Shown here one piece after another: positions 1 to 8,622 of a stretch of DNA of 21,548 bases (the stretch's first letter is position 1; each line of letters starts with the position of its first letter). This stretch comes from Gracilaria caudata (lineage: Eukaryota > Rhodophyta > Florideophyceae > Gracilariales > Gracilariaceae): NCBI GenBank assembly GCA_030374735.1, contig JASCIV010000391.1, positions 1 through 21,548 on the forward strand, in the 5' to 3' direction. Position numbers and translations under genes: made by a program. The notes under the pieces are model-generated. The model was not told the origin of the DNA. It did no database searches and worked only from the letters and a program-made list of their open reading frames with translations.

Positions 1-533
1 GTTGAATTTGACCAGAACAAATGTTCCCTAAGCCCGACAAACACATCAGCGTGCGGAAAGGCGCGTTTGCCGTCGCTGGTCACTAGGCCAGATACATGAT
101 CAACGTGACCATGTGTCAAGAATACATATCGAATGGTGGTCGGTGGAATGCCCGCTGCACGAAGATTGCTCATCAGCTGACCAGCATTCTCGTAAAACGG
201 GAATTGCGGAACAATCTCTGGAAGGTTAAAGGAACCGGTGTCGAACAATGCTCTTCCAGTGGGTAGCTCCACGATGAGTGCATTTTGCGAAAACAGTACC
301 GGGTTGATATCGCGGAAATTCTTCCTGTAGGAGCGCGCTACCGCGGCTTCAGGGACGGTAAACACGTTGGTGAGAGACGCAATTTCAATAGGCCCATCTG
401 AGACAATGGTGCAATTCAAAGATGCAAATGTGAAAGTGAAGATTGTAGGGTTAAGCGGGCAGGTATAACTTGTAGCGCTAGCTCGCCATGCAAAGCAAAC
501 GACGGCCAAAACAAGGACTGCTGAGAACTTCAT
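1..533 (-). CDS. Secreted metallo-beta-lactamase-fold hydrolase, 3' end outside window
   Basis: Seen: an open frame runs from ATG at 533-531 to the window edge, 177 codons, without a stop. Residues 1-20 form a signal peptide (MKFSAVLVLAVVCFAWRASA), so the product probably enters the secretory pathway. Around residue 137 lies THGHVDH, the HxHxDH zinc-binding signature of the metallo-beta-lactamase fold. It is preceded by LFDTG (near residue 102), the usual first metal-side strand motif of the family. Known: this fold covers hydrolases such as lactonases, glyoxalase II-like thioesterases and beta-lactamases, with a dinuclear zinc site. The later His/Asp ligands must lie beyond position 1. Inference: a secreted or vacuolar hydrolase, possibly lactonase-like; the substrate cannot be told. 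No TATA box is visible within 150 bp upstream on the minus strand. Confidence 0.85.
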   Translation of the reverse strand, partial: MKFSAVLVLAVVCFAWRASATSYTCPLNPTIFTFTFASLNCTIVSDGPIEIASLTNVFTVPEAAVARSYRKNFRDINPVLFSQNALIVELPTGRALFDTGSFNLPEIVPQFPFYENAGQLMSNLRAAGIPPTTIRYVFLTHGHVDHVSGLVTSDGKRAFPHADVFVGLREHLFWSNS

Positions 534-885
534 CGTGCGCTAGAGATGGACTGAGCGTTTACGCTGCACTTCAACGGATAGCGTAATGAGATGACGGGAC
601 AGAAGTGCGAAAATTGGCAGTGTGGACGCTCGCGGTTTTACCGAATGTAAATGATCAAGGGTTGCGATGATGATCTCGAAAGATTCGAGAGAAATGTAGG
701 AGAAGCTCGTAGTTTCTCCGCTGCAGTGCGGGAATCTGAACATGTCGCTGATTGTATGGACGTTTTGAGAGGACAGGTCCTAAAGTGGCTGCTGCATTCA
801 ATTGTTTTGACAGGATCATCCTGCTTGGAAGACAGGAGACGCTAGCGGGCCGCTGGCAACGAATGTCAACGGCTGAGTCGCATCT

Positions 886-916
886 AGGTTTCGACCATCA
901 ACGACAGTCGAAACCT
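886..916. repeat. Perfect 10-bp inverted repeat, 11-nt loop
   Basis: AGGTTTCGAC at 886-895 is exactly complementary to GTCGAAACCT at 907-916. It lies about 350 bp upstream of the hydrolase start (minus strand). A dyad binding site or a chance hairpin are both possible. Confidence 0.7.
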
Positions 917-1384
917 GAAACGTACGACTGACGTGCATGATCATGACCATGGTGGTCCAGGATATGATTTGCATCATGCGTGGCACGTTACTTACTGACG
1001 TATTCTAGTATCACGCAGCAATCTGATTGGTCACATGACAAGGCCATATTCCTGCGGTTGACTATCACGGTGAGGGTTTTACTCCGTGAGAATGTCAAAG
1101 AGGCCGAGATGTCTTACACGGATAGCCCTCGCACTGATCAGGCAGAGATTCTCCATTGCGGGGCTTCCACAAGAAAACAAACTTAACATTATGCATAACA
1201 TTACGCGGTCTTGACAGACCCGGTGGGTTGTCCGAAAAAGGCGAAACGACCAGTTGTGCTCCCATGATGATGATAATGGATAACGGGTGTAACTGTTTGG
1301 TAAGCGAAATGCTTGGAAACAGTGAGGAAGTATGATGACCTTGTATGGGGTTCGCATACAGCATCCCTCAGGGTTGACGTTCTC

Positions 1385-1409
1385 GCGTGTGCCGCTAAGC
1401 GGCACACGC
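1385..1409. repeat. Perfect 11-bp GC-rich hairpin, 3-nt loop
   Basis: GCGTGTGCCGC (1385-1395), loop TAA, then GCGGCACACGC (1399-1409), fully complementary. No T-run follows, and no gene is adjacent on either strand. Confidence 0.75.
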
Positions 1410-3164
1410 ACAAGTGCGCACACGACATGGGAGATCGGCCGTTCACAAGAGCCGGCGTCGTCGGGTATGAGTCATACCAAATTCTACCGTATAACGCCTG
1501 TGCCTGCTGTGGATCTCATGCGCGCCACAAGAGGAGTGGATTGAAGTAAAAGCTCGTTGTCTAACTCATATCATATGATGCGTTACGCGCAAGTTCTACC
1601 GCTTGCGCTTGGGATGGTTTTCGAGCGTCTTGCACGCATGCGGACATAACCATCTTGATGCCTGAACATGAACTTTGCCACGAGCAGTGATGCACCAAAC
1701 CTTCTCCGATGCGGTGACTGAGATTGCGCGACGGCGCAGCAAACCTTCAAAGACTGAGGCGTCGATCTGTCAGTGAGTTCCTGTACGCCCTCGAGCTTGG
1801 GTAATCGGCTTGCGTCAAAAGCGTCCTACACTGTGCGTCAAACAAAGCCTCTTTTCGTCCCTCAAAATCCCAGCTTCTCCAGACTTCAGTGCCAAGATCG
1901 CACACACCGCTTTTCACACACTTTCGGAAGGTAAGAAGGTAAGAGGTTTTTCCTGGGGATATCTGCGTGTTGATATGCTGAATTTTGAGTGAGTCAATCT
2001 ATGTTTGCGACCGCCTGCGACTGTAAACAAAATGGCGAACTATATTGCCTTGCCAAGGAGCTACTGTACAGTCACAATCACAGCCATCACGACCTCCTAC
2101 TCCCGCACCGCATCGGCTCAATAGTCTTTCTTCCTCGCATGTATTGCTCAGTCGCACATGCCTCTTCTATTGCAATTCACCGCAACTCTCGTGCCTCAAC
2201 ATTCGCCCAGCCCAATTTGGAACAAACCATTCGCCAGCGACACTTAGTCATCCCCCCTCACCCGAAGATTCCACGATGACACTCGCAATTTCTCTCGTTT
2301 AGTGGACTCAGTAGTTTAGCGATAATTGCCATCTCAAAAGTCCGCGGGGCACCCCTGAGTCAGTTTGCGACTGAAAATCTCCGACAAGCGTCACATCTCC
2401 CGGGGACTGCTCGTCCACGCTAATCCTATTTGAAACAATCCGCGATGCATATCAACACTTCTCGTATTCCTGTAGTTATTGTGCGCAGAGTAATCCAAGA
2501 GTAGTCACGGCTGCCATTTGGCAAAAGATGAAACAACTTCTGCTGGCGGAGCACTCTCTTCGACATGCCATTGCTGTTTTGGATCGAATCAAACACGTCC
2601 AATTCAGCTACGCATATCGGCATATAACTTACGCGAGTTATTCTCTTTCATTATCGCTCATTTCTGCCCTCTCGTCTTCCGCCCTGGCGAGAATTCCACT
2701 TTTCTCCAACACTCTCGCTCTCTTCAAACATTTTGATATGCACTGGTGCACTGAAAAGCTTTCAAGTGTCGGACATGAGTACATTGGCACTCACAAATTT
2801 GTAGTCCATCTCTACAAGGTTGATGCATTCCCATCTTCTGTCAAATCAGACCTTGTAGTTCACTTTCAACTCATCATGGTCATTTGCTTTTGTCGCTAAA
2901 CATTCCGGAGAAGGTGGCCATCGATGCGTTTGGCCAAAACCGTGGTATCGGAAACGAGGCATAGTAATACTTGCGCTATCCTTTCGGTACAACGGTTAGG
3001 ATAATCGGGATGCTCGAACGTTTACACATCTGTGAATGGAGCATTCTAGCAAACGCCAAGAAATGCAAGCTTTAAAAGTCACAGCAGCACCGATGGTACT
3101 TGTCACGTAATCGGGTCTAATTCGAGTGTCACACAACTCAACTGAACTCCCCTTCCCGAATTCA

Positions 3165-3201
3165 ATTGGCAGCACCTGCCGCCGGCCAAATTGCTATAAA
3201 A
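3165..3201 (+). promoter_or_regulatory. Core promoter: inverted CCAAT box plus TATA box
   Basis: ATTGG at 3165-3169 (CCAAT on the other strand) is followed by TATAAAA at 3195-3201. Downstream is a pyrimidine-rich leader, then an ATG near 3266, a GTAAGT donor at 3281 and a TACAG acceptor ending at 3366. An AATAAA lies at 3798-3803. This would give a short spliced transcript running through the first inverted-repeat unit. The joined frame is only about 26 codons, so the transcript may be non-coding or a relic. Confidence 0.5.
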
Positions 3202-3315
3202 GCCGAATCGTCTCCCTTCATTCCGTCTTCCCCCTCTCTTCCGCCCGCCCCATATATCCTCGTAAATGCCTTCTACCCGGTAAGTTCTCCTTCTTCACGT
3301 TTCCTCTACCTTCCT

Positions 3316-3510
3316 TCATGAGGTTGACACTCTGTTCCTGTTTTCCTTCCGTCGTTTTGCGTACAGGCTTTCTAAATCAACAATGTCGCTGGGCAGTTGC
3401 GCTGCACCAGGGGGCCTCCTCTCCACTTCATAACACCACTGGGCCTGTCGGATAGTTTGGGACATGGGACTTCGACAGGGATCCCGGCAGCGGTCGGAGA
3501 GGCACCCCAT
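3316..3510 (-). CDS. Short ORF in inverted-repeat unit, copy 1
   Basis: A 64-codon frame from ATG at 3510 begins MGCLSDRCRDPC and carries VERRPPGAAQLP further on. The second unit (4602-4775, plus strand) has the same frame, with MGCFSDHCRDPC and VERKPSGAAQLP. Where the two align, most base differences fall at third codon positions and are silent (for example TCC/TCT, TGC/TGT, CGG/CGA, GAG/GAA, GGT/GGC, GCG/GCA), as expected if the peptide was under selection. The paired cysteines suggest a small metal-binding or disulfide motif. No family is recognised. The frame is open from a TAG that is conserved in both copies, so ATG 3510 or a spliced-in exon are both possible starts. Confidence 0.35.
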   Translation of the reverse strand: MGCLSDRCRDPCRSPMSQTIRQAQWCYEVERRPPGAAQLPSDIVDLESLYAKRRKENRNRVSTS

Positions 3511-3589
3511 CGGCTCACAGCCGTCGACCAAAAGGACCGCTTGTCGGGAGGGACTACGCTAGTGACCTCATTTGCTCATTTTTGTAAGT
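3385..3589 (+). repeat. Inverted-repeat family unit, copy 1
   Basis: This ~205-bp block is matched in reverse complement by 4522-4740. Shared landmarks in order are GGGCAGTTG.GCTGC, GGGCCTG, CAGGGATC, CCCATCGG, GTCGACC.AAAGG and GTGACC, ending in GTAAGT. Splice-like ends (AG just before the block at 3366, GTAAGT at 3584) exist on this strand too. The two copies differ by many substitutions and indels, so the duplication is old. Confidence 0.75.
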
Positions 3590-4345
3590 ATTTCTCATTG
3601 ACTTTCTCGTTCGTTGGTGGCTTCTGTGCTGTTTCTCACTTTAATCTTGTTCTTCTGTGTTTCTCTCAATACGTACTCTGCGATCTTGAAGACTTGAAAG
3701 TCAAATACATCTTTGTACAATACTGCAAATACAAGAAAAACCAAATCGAAACAGAAATCTATTTGTAAAGCAAAAACAAGGCAATATAATACAATACAAT
3801 AAACAAATGAATTGAAATGTATGACTGTTGTTTTCCTTTCCCTGCCCTTCGCGATCTGTTTGCAGCGACCGAATCTTTTCGTGAGTAAATGCTCCTTTGC
3901 AACTTTCTCGTGCATGCTTTCTCCCAGCTCAGGTCAATTTTTGGTTTAGACAACAAGCATATTCTACGTGCGTTCCTTGAAACCTTTTTCGCGAAGCGAA
4001 TTTTTTTACGAAGTACTGTCCTTTACTGGTCTGTACGAGAAAGACCGCTTTGAGAGTGAAGTCGCATGCTATGTTCCTAATGGAGTTGAGATACCAACAT
4101 AGAACATTTCTGTAGGAAATAATGAAGGCTGACATCTATTGGCCTGAGGAAAAGTAGAAGAGCGTATCCCATAGGTCTAGTTCCCAGAAGATCGATTACA
4201 CAAAACCACCGTCTCCAGCTTTCCGCCAAGAATCTAAGGCGTGTAGACGACGAAAGTAAAGTCCGAAAAAGTACGTCAGCAACTTATGAAACCATTTTTT
4301 AGTTTTCGAGCTCCATGAGCAAGAAGGGATGGAATGATATGCAAG

Positions 4346-4366
4346 ATATATATATATATATATATA
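4346..4366. repeat. (AT)n microsatellite
   Basis: An uninterrupted AT dinucleotide run of about 21 nt. It lies between the two inverted units. Confidence 0.9.
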
Positions 4367-4521
4367 CAAAGTGTATGACACAGATATTCACAACGTTATA
4401 CAAAGGGAAAGCAAATCCGAAAAACGCCAAGCAATGGGAAGTAGAAGGAATAGAGACGTGGGAAAGTTGGGAGTGTGCAAACGGAAGCGAACTCGAGAAA
4501 TGAAACGAAGAAGAAAAGTGG

Positions 4522-4740
4522 ACTTACAGGAAAAGCGCAAACAAGGTCACTAGATATATGCCTCCCGACAGCGGCCCTTTCGGTCGACGACAGTCAAACC
4601 GATGGGTTGCTTCTCTGACCACTGTCGAGATCCCTGCCCCTATCGCACATCAATATACATATATATATATATGGCAGGCCCTTTTGTAGATGAAGCTGTC
4701 GAAAGGAAGCCCTCTGGCGCAGCACAACTGCCCGGCGACG
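4522..4740 (-). repeat. Inverted-repeat family unit, copy 2
   Basis: Reverse-complement partner of 3385-3589. It is about 14 bp longer, and part of the extra length is a second AT microsatellite (about 4653-4672) inside the unit. The two arms enclose about 930 bp with no transposase or other clear gene. The arrangement resembles a foldback or MITE-like element, or a duplicated gene exon. No target-site duplication was found at the outer edges. Confidence 0.75.
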
Positions 4741-4775
4741 AGAACGTATTCAGCAGGCTATATTCGCGAAAATAA
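4602..4775 (+). CDS. Short ORF in inverted-repeat unit, copy 2
   Basis: A 57-codon frame from ATG 4602 to TAA at 4773-4775, homologous to the minus-strand frame of copy 1. The N-terminal CxxxxCxxxC pattern and the GAAQLP motif are kept. The AT microsatellite adds a run of Ile/Tyr codons in the middle without breaking the frame. Compared with copy 1 the frame closes early at the TAA. A TTACAG acceptor-like site lies at 4524-4529, about 70 bp upstream. Function unknown; possibly a relic exon. Confidence 0.35.
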   Translation: MGCFSDHCRDPCPYRTSIYIYIYMAGPFVDEAVERKPSGAAQLPGDENVFSRLYSRK

Positions 4776-6142
4776 GGGCAGAGACTGAGCGAAACGAGTT
4801 ATAATATGTTTGGGTGGATTGAGGTTCGAACGGAGAAGGACTGACGAGACGGATGTCATACACAAGGAGATATGGGGACGGCGGAGAGCTCTTCGTGAGT
4901 GGTCTCTCTTCGGTAGCGAACGGCTTTTGTTGCAGTTCAGAGGAGGCTAACACGCGAAAGGCAGGGAGTTCCTTCCTTCGATGCTCTGCATGCGTCAGCA
5001 TCTGAGCGTGAACTGCGTGGATGTATCGCCGAGGGTTCGTTCCATTCACGTGACATCGGCTCTCAGAGAGCTGTCAACAGCTTCGATTCGAATTCCACAC
5101 ACGTTTTAGACTAGACTGGAGTGACCCATCATTCCGTGAGGACCACGTGTGAGAGCGGCTGAGGAAGCCGATAAGAAGGCCCAGTAAGTTCGACGGTGCA
5201 ACTCGGCGCTTGGCAAGGTTGTTTTCTTTCCCACGATGAAGAATTACAGAACTACGAATCATCTTGTCATGAGCGCAGCAAAGGAGAACGTTCGATGAGG
5301 TTCTGATCAGGACGTGAATACGAGAAAAGACGAGACGTACCTTCGTACAAAGGGTACGAAGCGTACAAGTTTTCGCATGCATCCTTTCTTCTGTCGAAGT
5401 GCATCGAGCATCACAAGAATCTGATGGCAAACAAGGCAAGTCACGTGCAGGCAACACGTGTAACGAGATCGAGATCTCCCCGATTTGAGCCGCACAGTCC
5501 ACCACGATTCCCGGACATTACCGACGACGAGTCGGTTATCTTAGCGTACCCTTGTACAGTACCTTCGTACGTGCGAACGATATCGATGATATCGGGCACT
5601 TCGACGTCTGCATCCCGCCCTCAAAGCCCGCACTTCGCAAAAGCGCAACCACGCCCATCATGTTTGTGTTTTCAGCCACCGACATTCGGCCTTCCTCAAG
5701 ACTTAATACTCGCCTGTGGAACGGTTCTCATCTGCAAAACACTAGTTGAAGCACTGAATGACACTGTCGATAACAGATACACAGCGAGTGCAAGAGAGCC
5801 TCAGCGCGGCGCATGCCCGAGAATATCGGCAGGCAAATGTCGCTATCACTATCGACATCCCTTCAATGGGCCACGGCGACCCTTTACGATATCTGTCCGA
5901 TGGACCTTGCCGATAAGTCGACGCCGTCCGCCACCCGGAATCGCCGCTCGGACACTACAAAAGTACAGATATCCTCAGTTATCTGGTCTCGCCATGCTTC
6001 ATTAACAATTTGCCCATCTTCTGTGCCCTCGCGTTTACGCTAGCCCTCTTATCCACCGCTGCTTCTGCACACATTTTGCTACCAAAGGTGGACCATCAAT
6101 CGATTGACTTCTTTTTGAACAAAATCATCAACAACAGCCGTC
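4776..6142. other. Region upstream of the Gag-like ORF, no assigned gene
   Basis: The longest ATG-started frame is 5424-6005 (+, 193 codons; Arg/Pro/Ser-rich, no recognisable domain). It ends 138 bp before the Gag-like start and may be part of a retroelement leader. An exact 12-bp direct repeat, GTACCTTCGTAC, occurs at 5337-5348 and 5559-5570. CTTCGTAC at 5341 also pairs with GTACGAAG a few bases on. I found no matching long terminal repeat to the sequence downstream of the Gag-like ORF. Confidence 0.4.
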
Positions 6143-7828
6143 ATGGGCCCCAACAAAGCCAATCCTCCGTCCAGGGATCACGCTGGTTCATCTAACCCCA
6201 ATCAGTCCTCCGCGAACACCGCTTCCGTTGATGATACCGCCGCTGCTGCTGTCTCTCACACAATTCAAGGCATCAACGGTAACGATGCAACCTTACCGCC
6301 GAATACGAGCTCTGTCATTGATTTCCTCCCGCGCTCTCTTCTCGAAAATGCTCAGCAACGCATGTTCGCCGCATTAATTCGCGACATACTGCGAGAAAAC
6401 CCGACTAGAACTCAACTTCTTGAATGTCTACGCTCGGATCTCGACCCTCTTCTTCTTTGTGCCCCCGCGGTCACGAAGAATCCTGCCTGTTGTCGCGCCC
6501 TTGAGAACATATTGCGACAATTCGGAATCCCCATTCCCCCAGTCAATCTCTATCGCAGCCCAACGGTTCGCCTAGCCCACCTAATATATAAGGAAGGCAA
6601 TAACGAAGAGGCCTTCCAAACAGTTTATGCCCACATCATTGAGAAACGCCCGCACCCTTACGGAGACCCGGCTACCGCAGTTAGTGAAACCACTATCTCT
6701 TCACCCCCCATGCAAACTTCACTTCCTGCCCCACTTCGACTTGCCTCACCAGCGTCAGTTACTGCATCTCCTTCATCTGCTCCAAACACGTCGCAGTCCG
6801 CTTGTGGATCTAATCCCGACGCCTTCATCAATGGAATGCATGATGTGTTACATAGATTCCAGGCGCAGCAAACCGCCGAGTTTGCACAATTTCAGCGAGA
6901 CCAAGCCACTAAGATGAAAAAACGCTTTACCCGCCGAATTTCGTCACTGTCTTACTTCCGTAACCTCAACACTAACATGGTGGACGAAAAGAAAGACATC
7001 ATCAATGGCACTCAGCCCCATCCAACCTCGTTCCAACATACCCAGAACCTTCCCCCTCCTTCGGTTGGCCAGCCTCTACCATCTCCCGAAACCCCCAATC
7101 CTGGACCTTCGGCTCACACTCCCCATATCTCGGCATCACATATACGAAATCAACCCCGCGCCCGCAATACCATTGCCAAGAATGATGTCCATCCCCAAGC
7201 GAATGATGGTCAATCCAGAGCCATCGCCATACAGAAGGCCGCAAAACTTCTCACGAACCTCTTCAAGGACAAACGGTTCAAAGGCACCATCGCCGACTCC
7301 TGGCCGAGAGCCATCAGGGACTACGAACATATCGTTCTCGAGGTCTACAATCTGGACGAAGCCGCTGCACTAACCCTCCTCCCCTTCATGCTCGATGACA
7401 AGGCGCGCGACCATTTTGAACAAGAGATTCATCCCAACGTACAAGACTATCAGCAGGCAAAGGCCATGATGTCCCTCAGATTTCACAACGAGGCTTCTCA
7501 ACGCTGCATATTATACTCCCTACGGAAGCTCCGCTTCTCATACTTCAAGGGCGGGAATTGCTCAATCGCTGAGATCTTCGATAAGGTCACCGCAGAGATA
7601 GAAGCCAAGTTTCCTCGAATCCCGCGGCACTTTCAAAATGATCACTTCAAACGGGAACTTCTAATCTCTGCAATGGAAAGAGAGGATTGGTGTGCCGTGG
7701 AAGTTAAACGTCCTATTTCGACCTATCCCCGCTATCAGGACTTAGTCATAGCACTCGCAGATTGCGCACATCGCCATTGCGTCACCGAGAAAGCTATCTC
7801 GAACGAATGGCTGCATCCGACACCGTAG
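6143..7828 (+). CDS. gag: Gag-like protein of an LTR retroelement, pol missing
   Basis: A 561-aa frame from ATG 6143 to TAG 7826-7828. Residues 1-60 are low-complexity (Asn/Ser/Ala), and 180-370 are Pro/Ser-rich with a short basic stretch near 255-265. Residues about 379-512 form a helical block whose spacing fits the retrotransposon Gag capsid region: W..AI..YE, then LLPFMLDDKARDHF, then AMMSLRFHNEASQR, then a SIAEIFDKV helix. No CCHC knuckle, protease, reverse transcriptase or integrase follows. The last ~15 residues look out of frame: the -1 frame continues to 7956 with a helical, then Arg/Ser-rich basic tail typical of a Gag C-terminus. That suggests a single-base deletion near 7790, or less likely programmed frameshifting, since no slippery heptamer is seen. 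The role would be packaging element RNA into cytoplasmic particles. Probably a defective or Gag-only element. Confidence 0.6.
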   Translation: MGPNKANPPSRDHAGSSNPNQSSANTASVDDTAAAAVSHTIQGINGNDATLPPNTSSVIDFLPRSLLENAQQRMFAALIRDILRENPTRTQLLECLRSDLDPLLLCAPAVTKNPACCRALENILRQFGIPIPPVNLYRSPTVRLAHLIYKEGNNEEAFQTVYAHIIEKRPHPYGDPATAVSETTISSPPMQTSLPAPLRLASPASVTASPSSAPNTSQSACGSNPDAFINGMHDVLHRFQAQQTAEFAQFQRDQATKMKKRFTRRISSLSYFRNLNTNMVDEKKDIINGTQPHPTSFQHTQNLPPPSVGQPLPSPETPNPGPSAHTPHISASHIRNQPRARNTIAKNDVHPQANDGQSRAIAIQKAAKLLTNLFKDKRFKGTIADSWPRAIRDYEHIVLEVYNLDEAAALTLLPFMLDDKARDHFEQEIHPNVQDYQQAKAMMSLRFHNEASQRCILYSLRKLRFSYFKGGNCSIAEIFDKVTAEIEAKFPRIPRHFQNDHFKRELLISAMEREDWCAVEVKRPISTYPRYQDLVIALADCAHRHCVTEKAISNEWLHPTP

Positions 7829-7956
7829 CCACCGTCAACGATGTGAATCCTCGAAACGGCCGTCCGATGACCCGCCGCTCTCGTACGAAGTCTTTCTCTC
7901 GCAGCTCCACCAACACAAGATCCCACAGCAAGAGCTGTTCGAATATTTGCACGTGA
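7762..7956 (+). pseudogene. Out-of-frame basic C-terminal tail of the Gag-like ORF
   Basis: This frame lies -1 relative to the main Gag-like frame. It carries an RESYLERMAASD helix and then an Arg/Ser-rich tail (RPMTRRSRTKSFSRSS), ending at TGA 7954-7956. Such basic tails bind nucleic acid in Gag proteins. It has no independent promoter or good start, so it is best read as the detached end of the upstream gene. Confidence 0.4.
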
Positions 7957-8300
7957 TGTCATCTCGTGCGATTGGGGCTCGACAAGGATAAATTTGGTTT
8001 GTCGCTGTATACTGGTTTCATGATGTGATTAGTTAATACAACGCGAAGCAGATGCTTCTTTCTTTTCCTTGAGACTAACACAAAAGTACGACCAAAGTAA
8101 ACAAACTCCACACTACAAAGTCCACTACACTTCTAAATTCCAAATGTCGTCCATGAAAGAGATTCCCGGGGCTGCTCGCCAACCTGTATACCTGCACAGA
8201 AAGAGAAAACAAAAGACAAACAAAGAGAGTTAGAGCGTCAGTAAAGAGCGTTAGTAATGTTCTGGTGGTAAACCACCAACGAGGATTCCAGGGCTCGGGA
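7957..8300. other. Non-coding stretch after the Gag-like ORF
   Basis: No gene is seen. It is A-rich from 8080 to 8225. A 13-bp tandem pair (GAGCGTCAGTAAA, then GAGCGTTAGTAAT) sits at 8233-8258, and a tight 7-bp hairpin (TGGTGGT AA ACCACCA) at 8263-8278. Confidence 0.5.
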
Positions 8301-8304
8301 TAAA

Positions 8305-8497
8305 TTTACAACCATCAAGGGGGCACACGCCATCACAACCAAGACCCCGGAGTTTTACAACCATCAAGGGAGCATCACGCCATCACAACCTCGCCGGGTC
8401 GGGACTGAGTTTACAACCGACTGTACAGGGAAGCTTTTACAACCCCCATGGACAATTTTACAACCTGCCAGACCCGGGGCTTTCCGCGATTACAACC
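8305..8497 (+). repeat. Array of eight TTTACAACC-type motifs
   Basis: Exact TTTACAACC occurs at 8305, 8354, 8410, 8436 and 8457. ATTACAACC is at 8489, and ATCACAACC at 8332 and 8382. Start-to-start spacing is 21-32 bp, averaging about 26. The first four motifs belong to a ~37-bp doublet repeated at 8304-8340 and 8353-8390. The array ends just before a polypurine tract and a TATA box, so it may be a multimerised factor-binding site of the retroelement. The interval sequences are otherwise unrelated. Confidence 0.85.
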
Positions 8498-8501
8498 CGC
8501 T

Positions 8502-8522
8502 GGGGAGGAGGAAGGGGAGAGA
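8502..8522 (+). other. Polypurine tract, candidate plus-strand primer site
   Basis: An uninterrupted run of 21 purines (GGGGAGGAGGAAGGGGAGAGA). In LTR retroelements such a tract sits directly upstream of the 3' LTR and primes plus-strand DNA synthesis. Its position between a Gag-like ORF and a TATA box fits that, but I found no matching 5' LTR, so the role is inferred. Confidence 0.35.
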
Positions 8523-8545
8523 CACTGGCAAGAAGGTGAGGATGG

Positions 8546-8554
8546 TTTATATAG
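8546..8554 (+). promoter_or_regulatory. TATA box
   Basis: TTTATATAG about 50 bp after the TTTACAACC array and 25 bp after the polypurine tract. If a 3' LTR begins near 8525 this would be its promoter. The next plus-strand frame (from 8564) lacks an ATG start. Confidence 0.35.
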
Positions 8555-8602
8555 TACAGAGTAGTGGGGAATCCAGGAGAGGTTCTCGACGGGAAGCCTT
8601 TG

Positions 8603-8622
8603 CTGACAGTTCGAACTGTCAG
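8603..8622. repeat. Perfect 20-bp palindrome
   Basis: CTGACAGTTCGAACTGTCAG is identical to its own reverse complement with no spacer. It lies about 50 bp downstream of the 8546 TATA box, where a dyad-binding protein could act near transcript start. Two further perfect dyads follow at 9155 and 9222. Confidence 0.9.

Larger units (their letters stand above)
540..3160. other. Long stretch without a supported gene
   Basis: Open frames here are short, overlap on both strands, or begin at non-ATG codons. The longest ATG-started one is 2528-2899 (+, 123 codons), with no recognisable domain. A 65-codon ATG frame opposes it (2426-2623, -). Positions 1840-2330 on the plus strand are pyrimidine-rich with GTAAG donor-like sites near 1930, so untranslated or spliced exons are possible but unproven. 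Perfect hairpins at 886-916 and 1385-1409 are listed separately. I see no tRNA and no transposase signature. Confidence 0.4.

Noticed and set aside
1079..1423. 114-codon minus-strand frame
   Set aside because: It starts at GTG, runs through the 1385 hairpin, and competes with other frames of equal length.
2970..3022. tRNA-like sequence (TCCTTTCGGTACAACGGTTAGGAT, then GCTCGAACG)
   Set aside because: It resembles the 5' half of a tRNA-Glu-type gene, but the B-box-like part is too close and no acceptor stem or cloverleaf can be drawn.
3595..3915. 106-codon minus-strand frame between the inverted units
   Set aside because: Low-complexity Phe/Val/Tyr-rich translation of AT-rich DNA with no start context and no domain.
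4805..4830. GGTTCGAAC, B-box-like, possible tRNA
   Set aside because: No A box or acceptor stem at the needed distance upstream.
5074..5505. 143-codon minus-strand frame
   Set aside because: It starts at GTG, has no domain, and overlaps a plus-strand frame of similar quality.
6010..6195. Frame with a signal-peptide-like start just before the Gag-like ORF
   Set aside because: It begins at TTG, has no ATG ahead of the hydrophobic part, and overlaps the Gag-like start.
8305..8497. Regularly spaced repeats considered as a CRISPR array
   Set aside because: The repeat is only 9 bp, spacing is irregular, some units vary, and the setting is eukaryotic.
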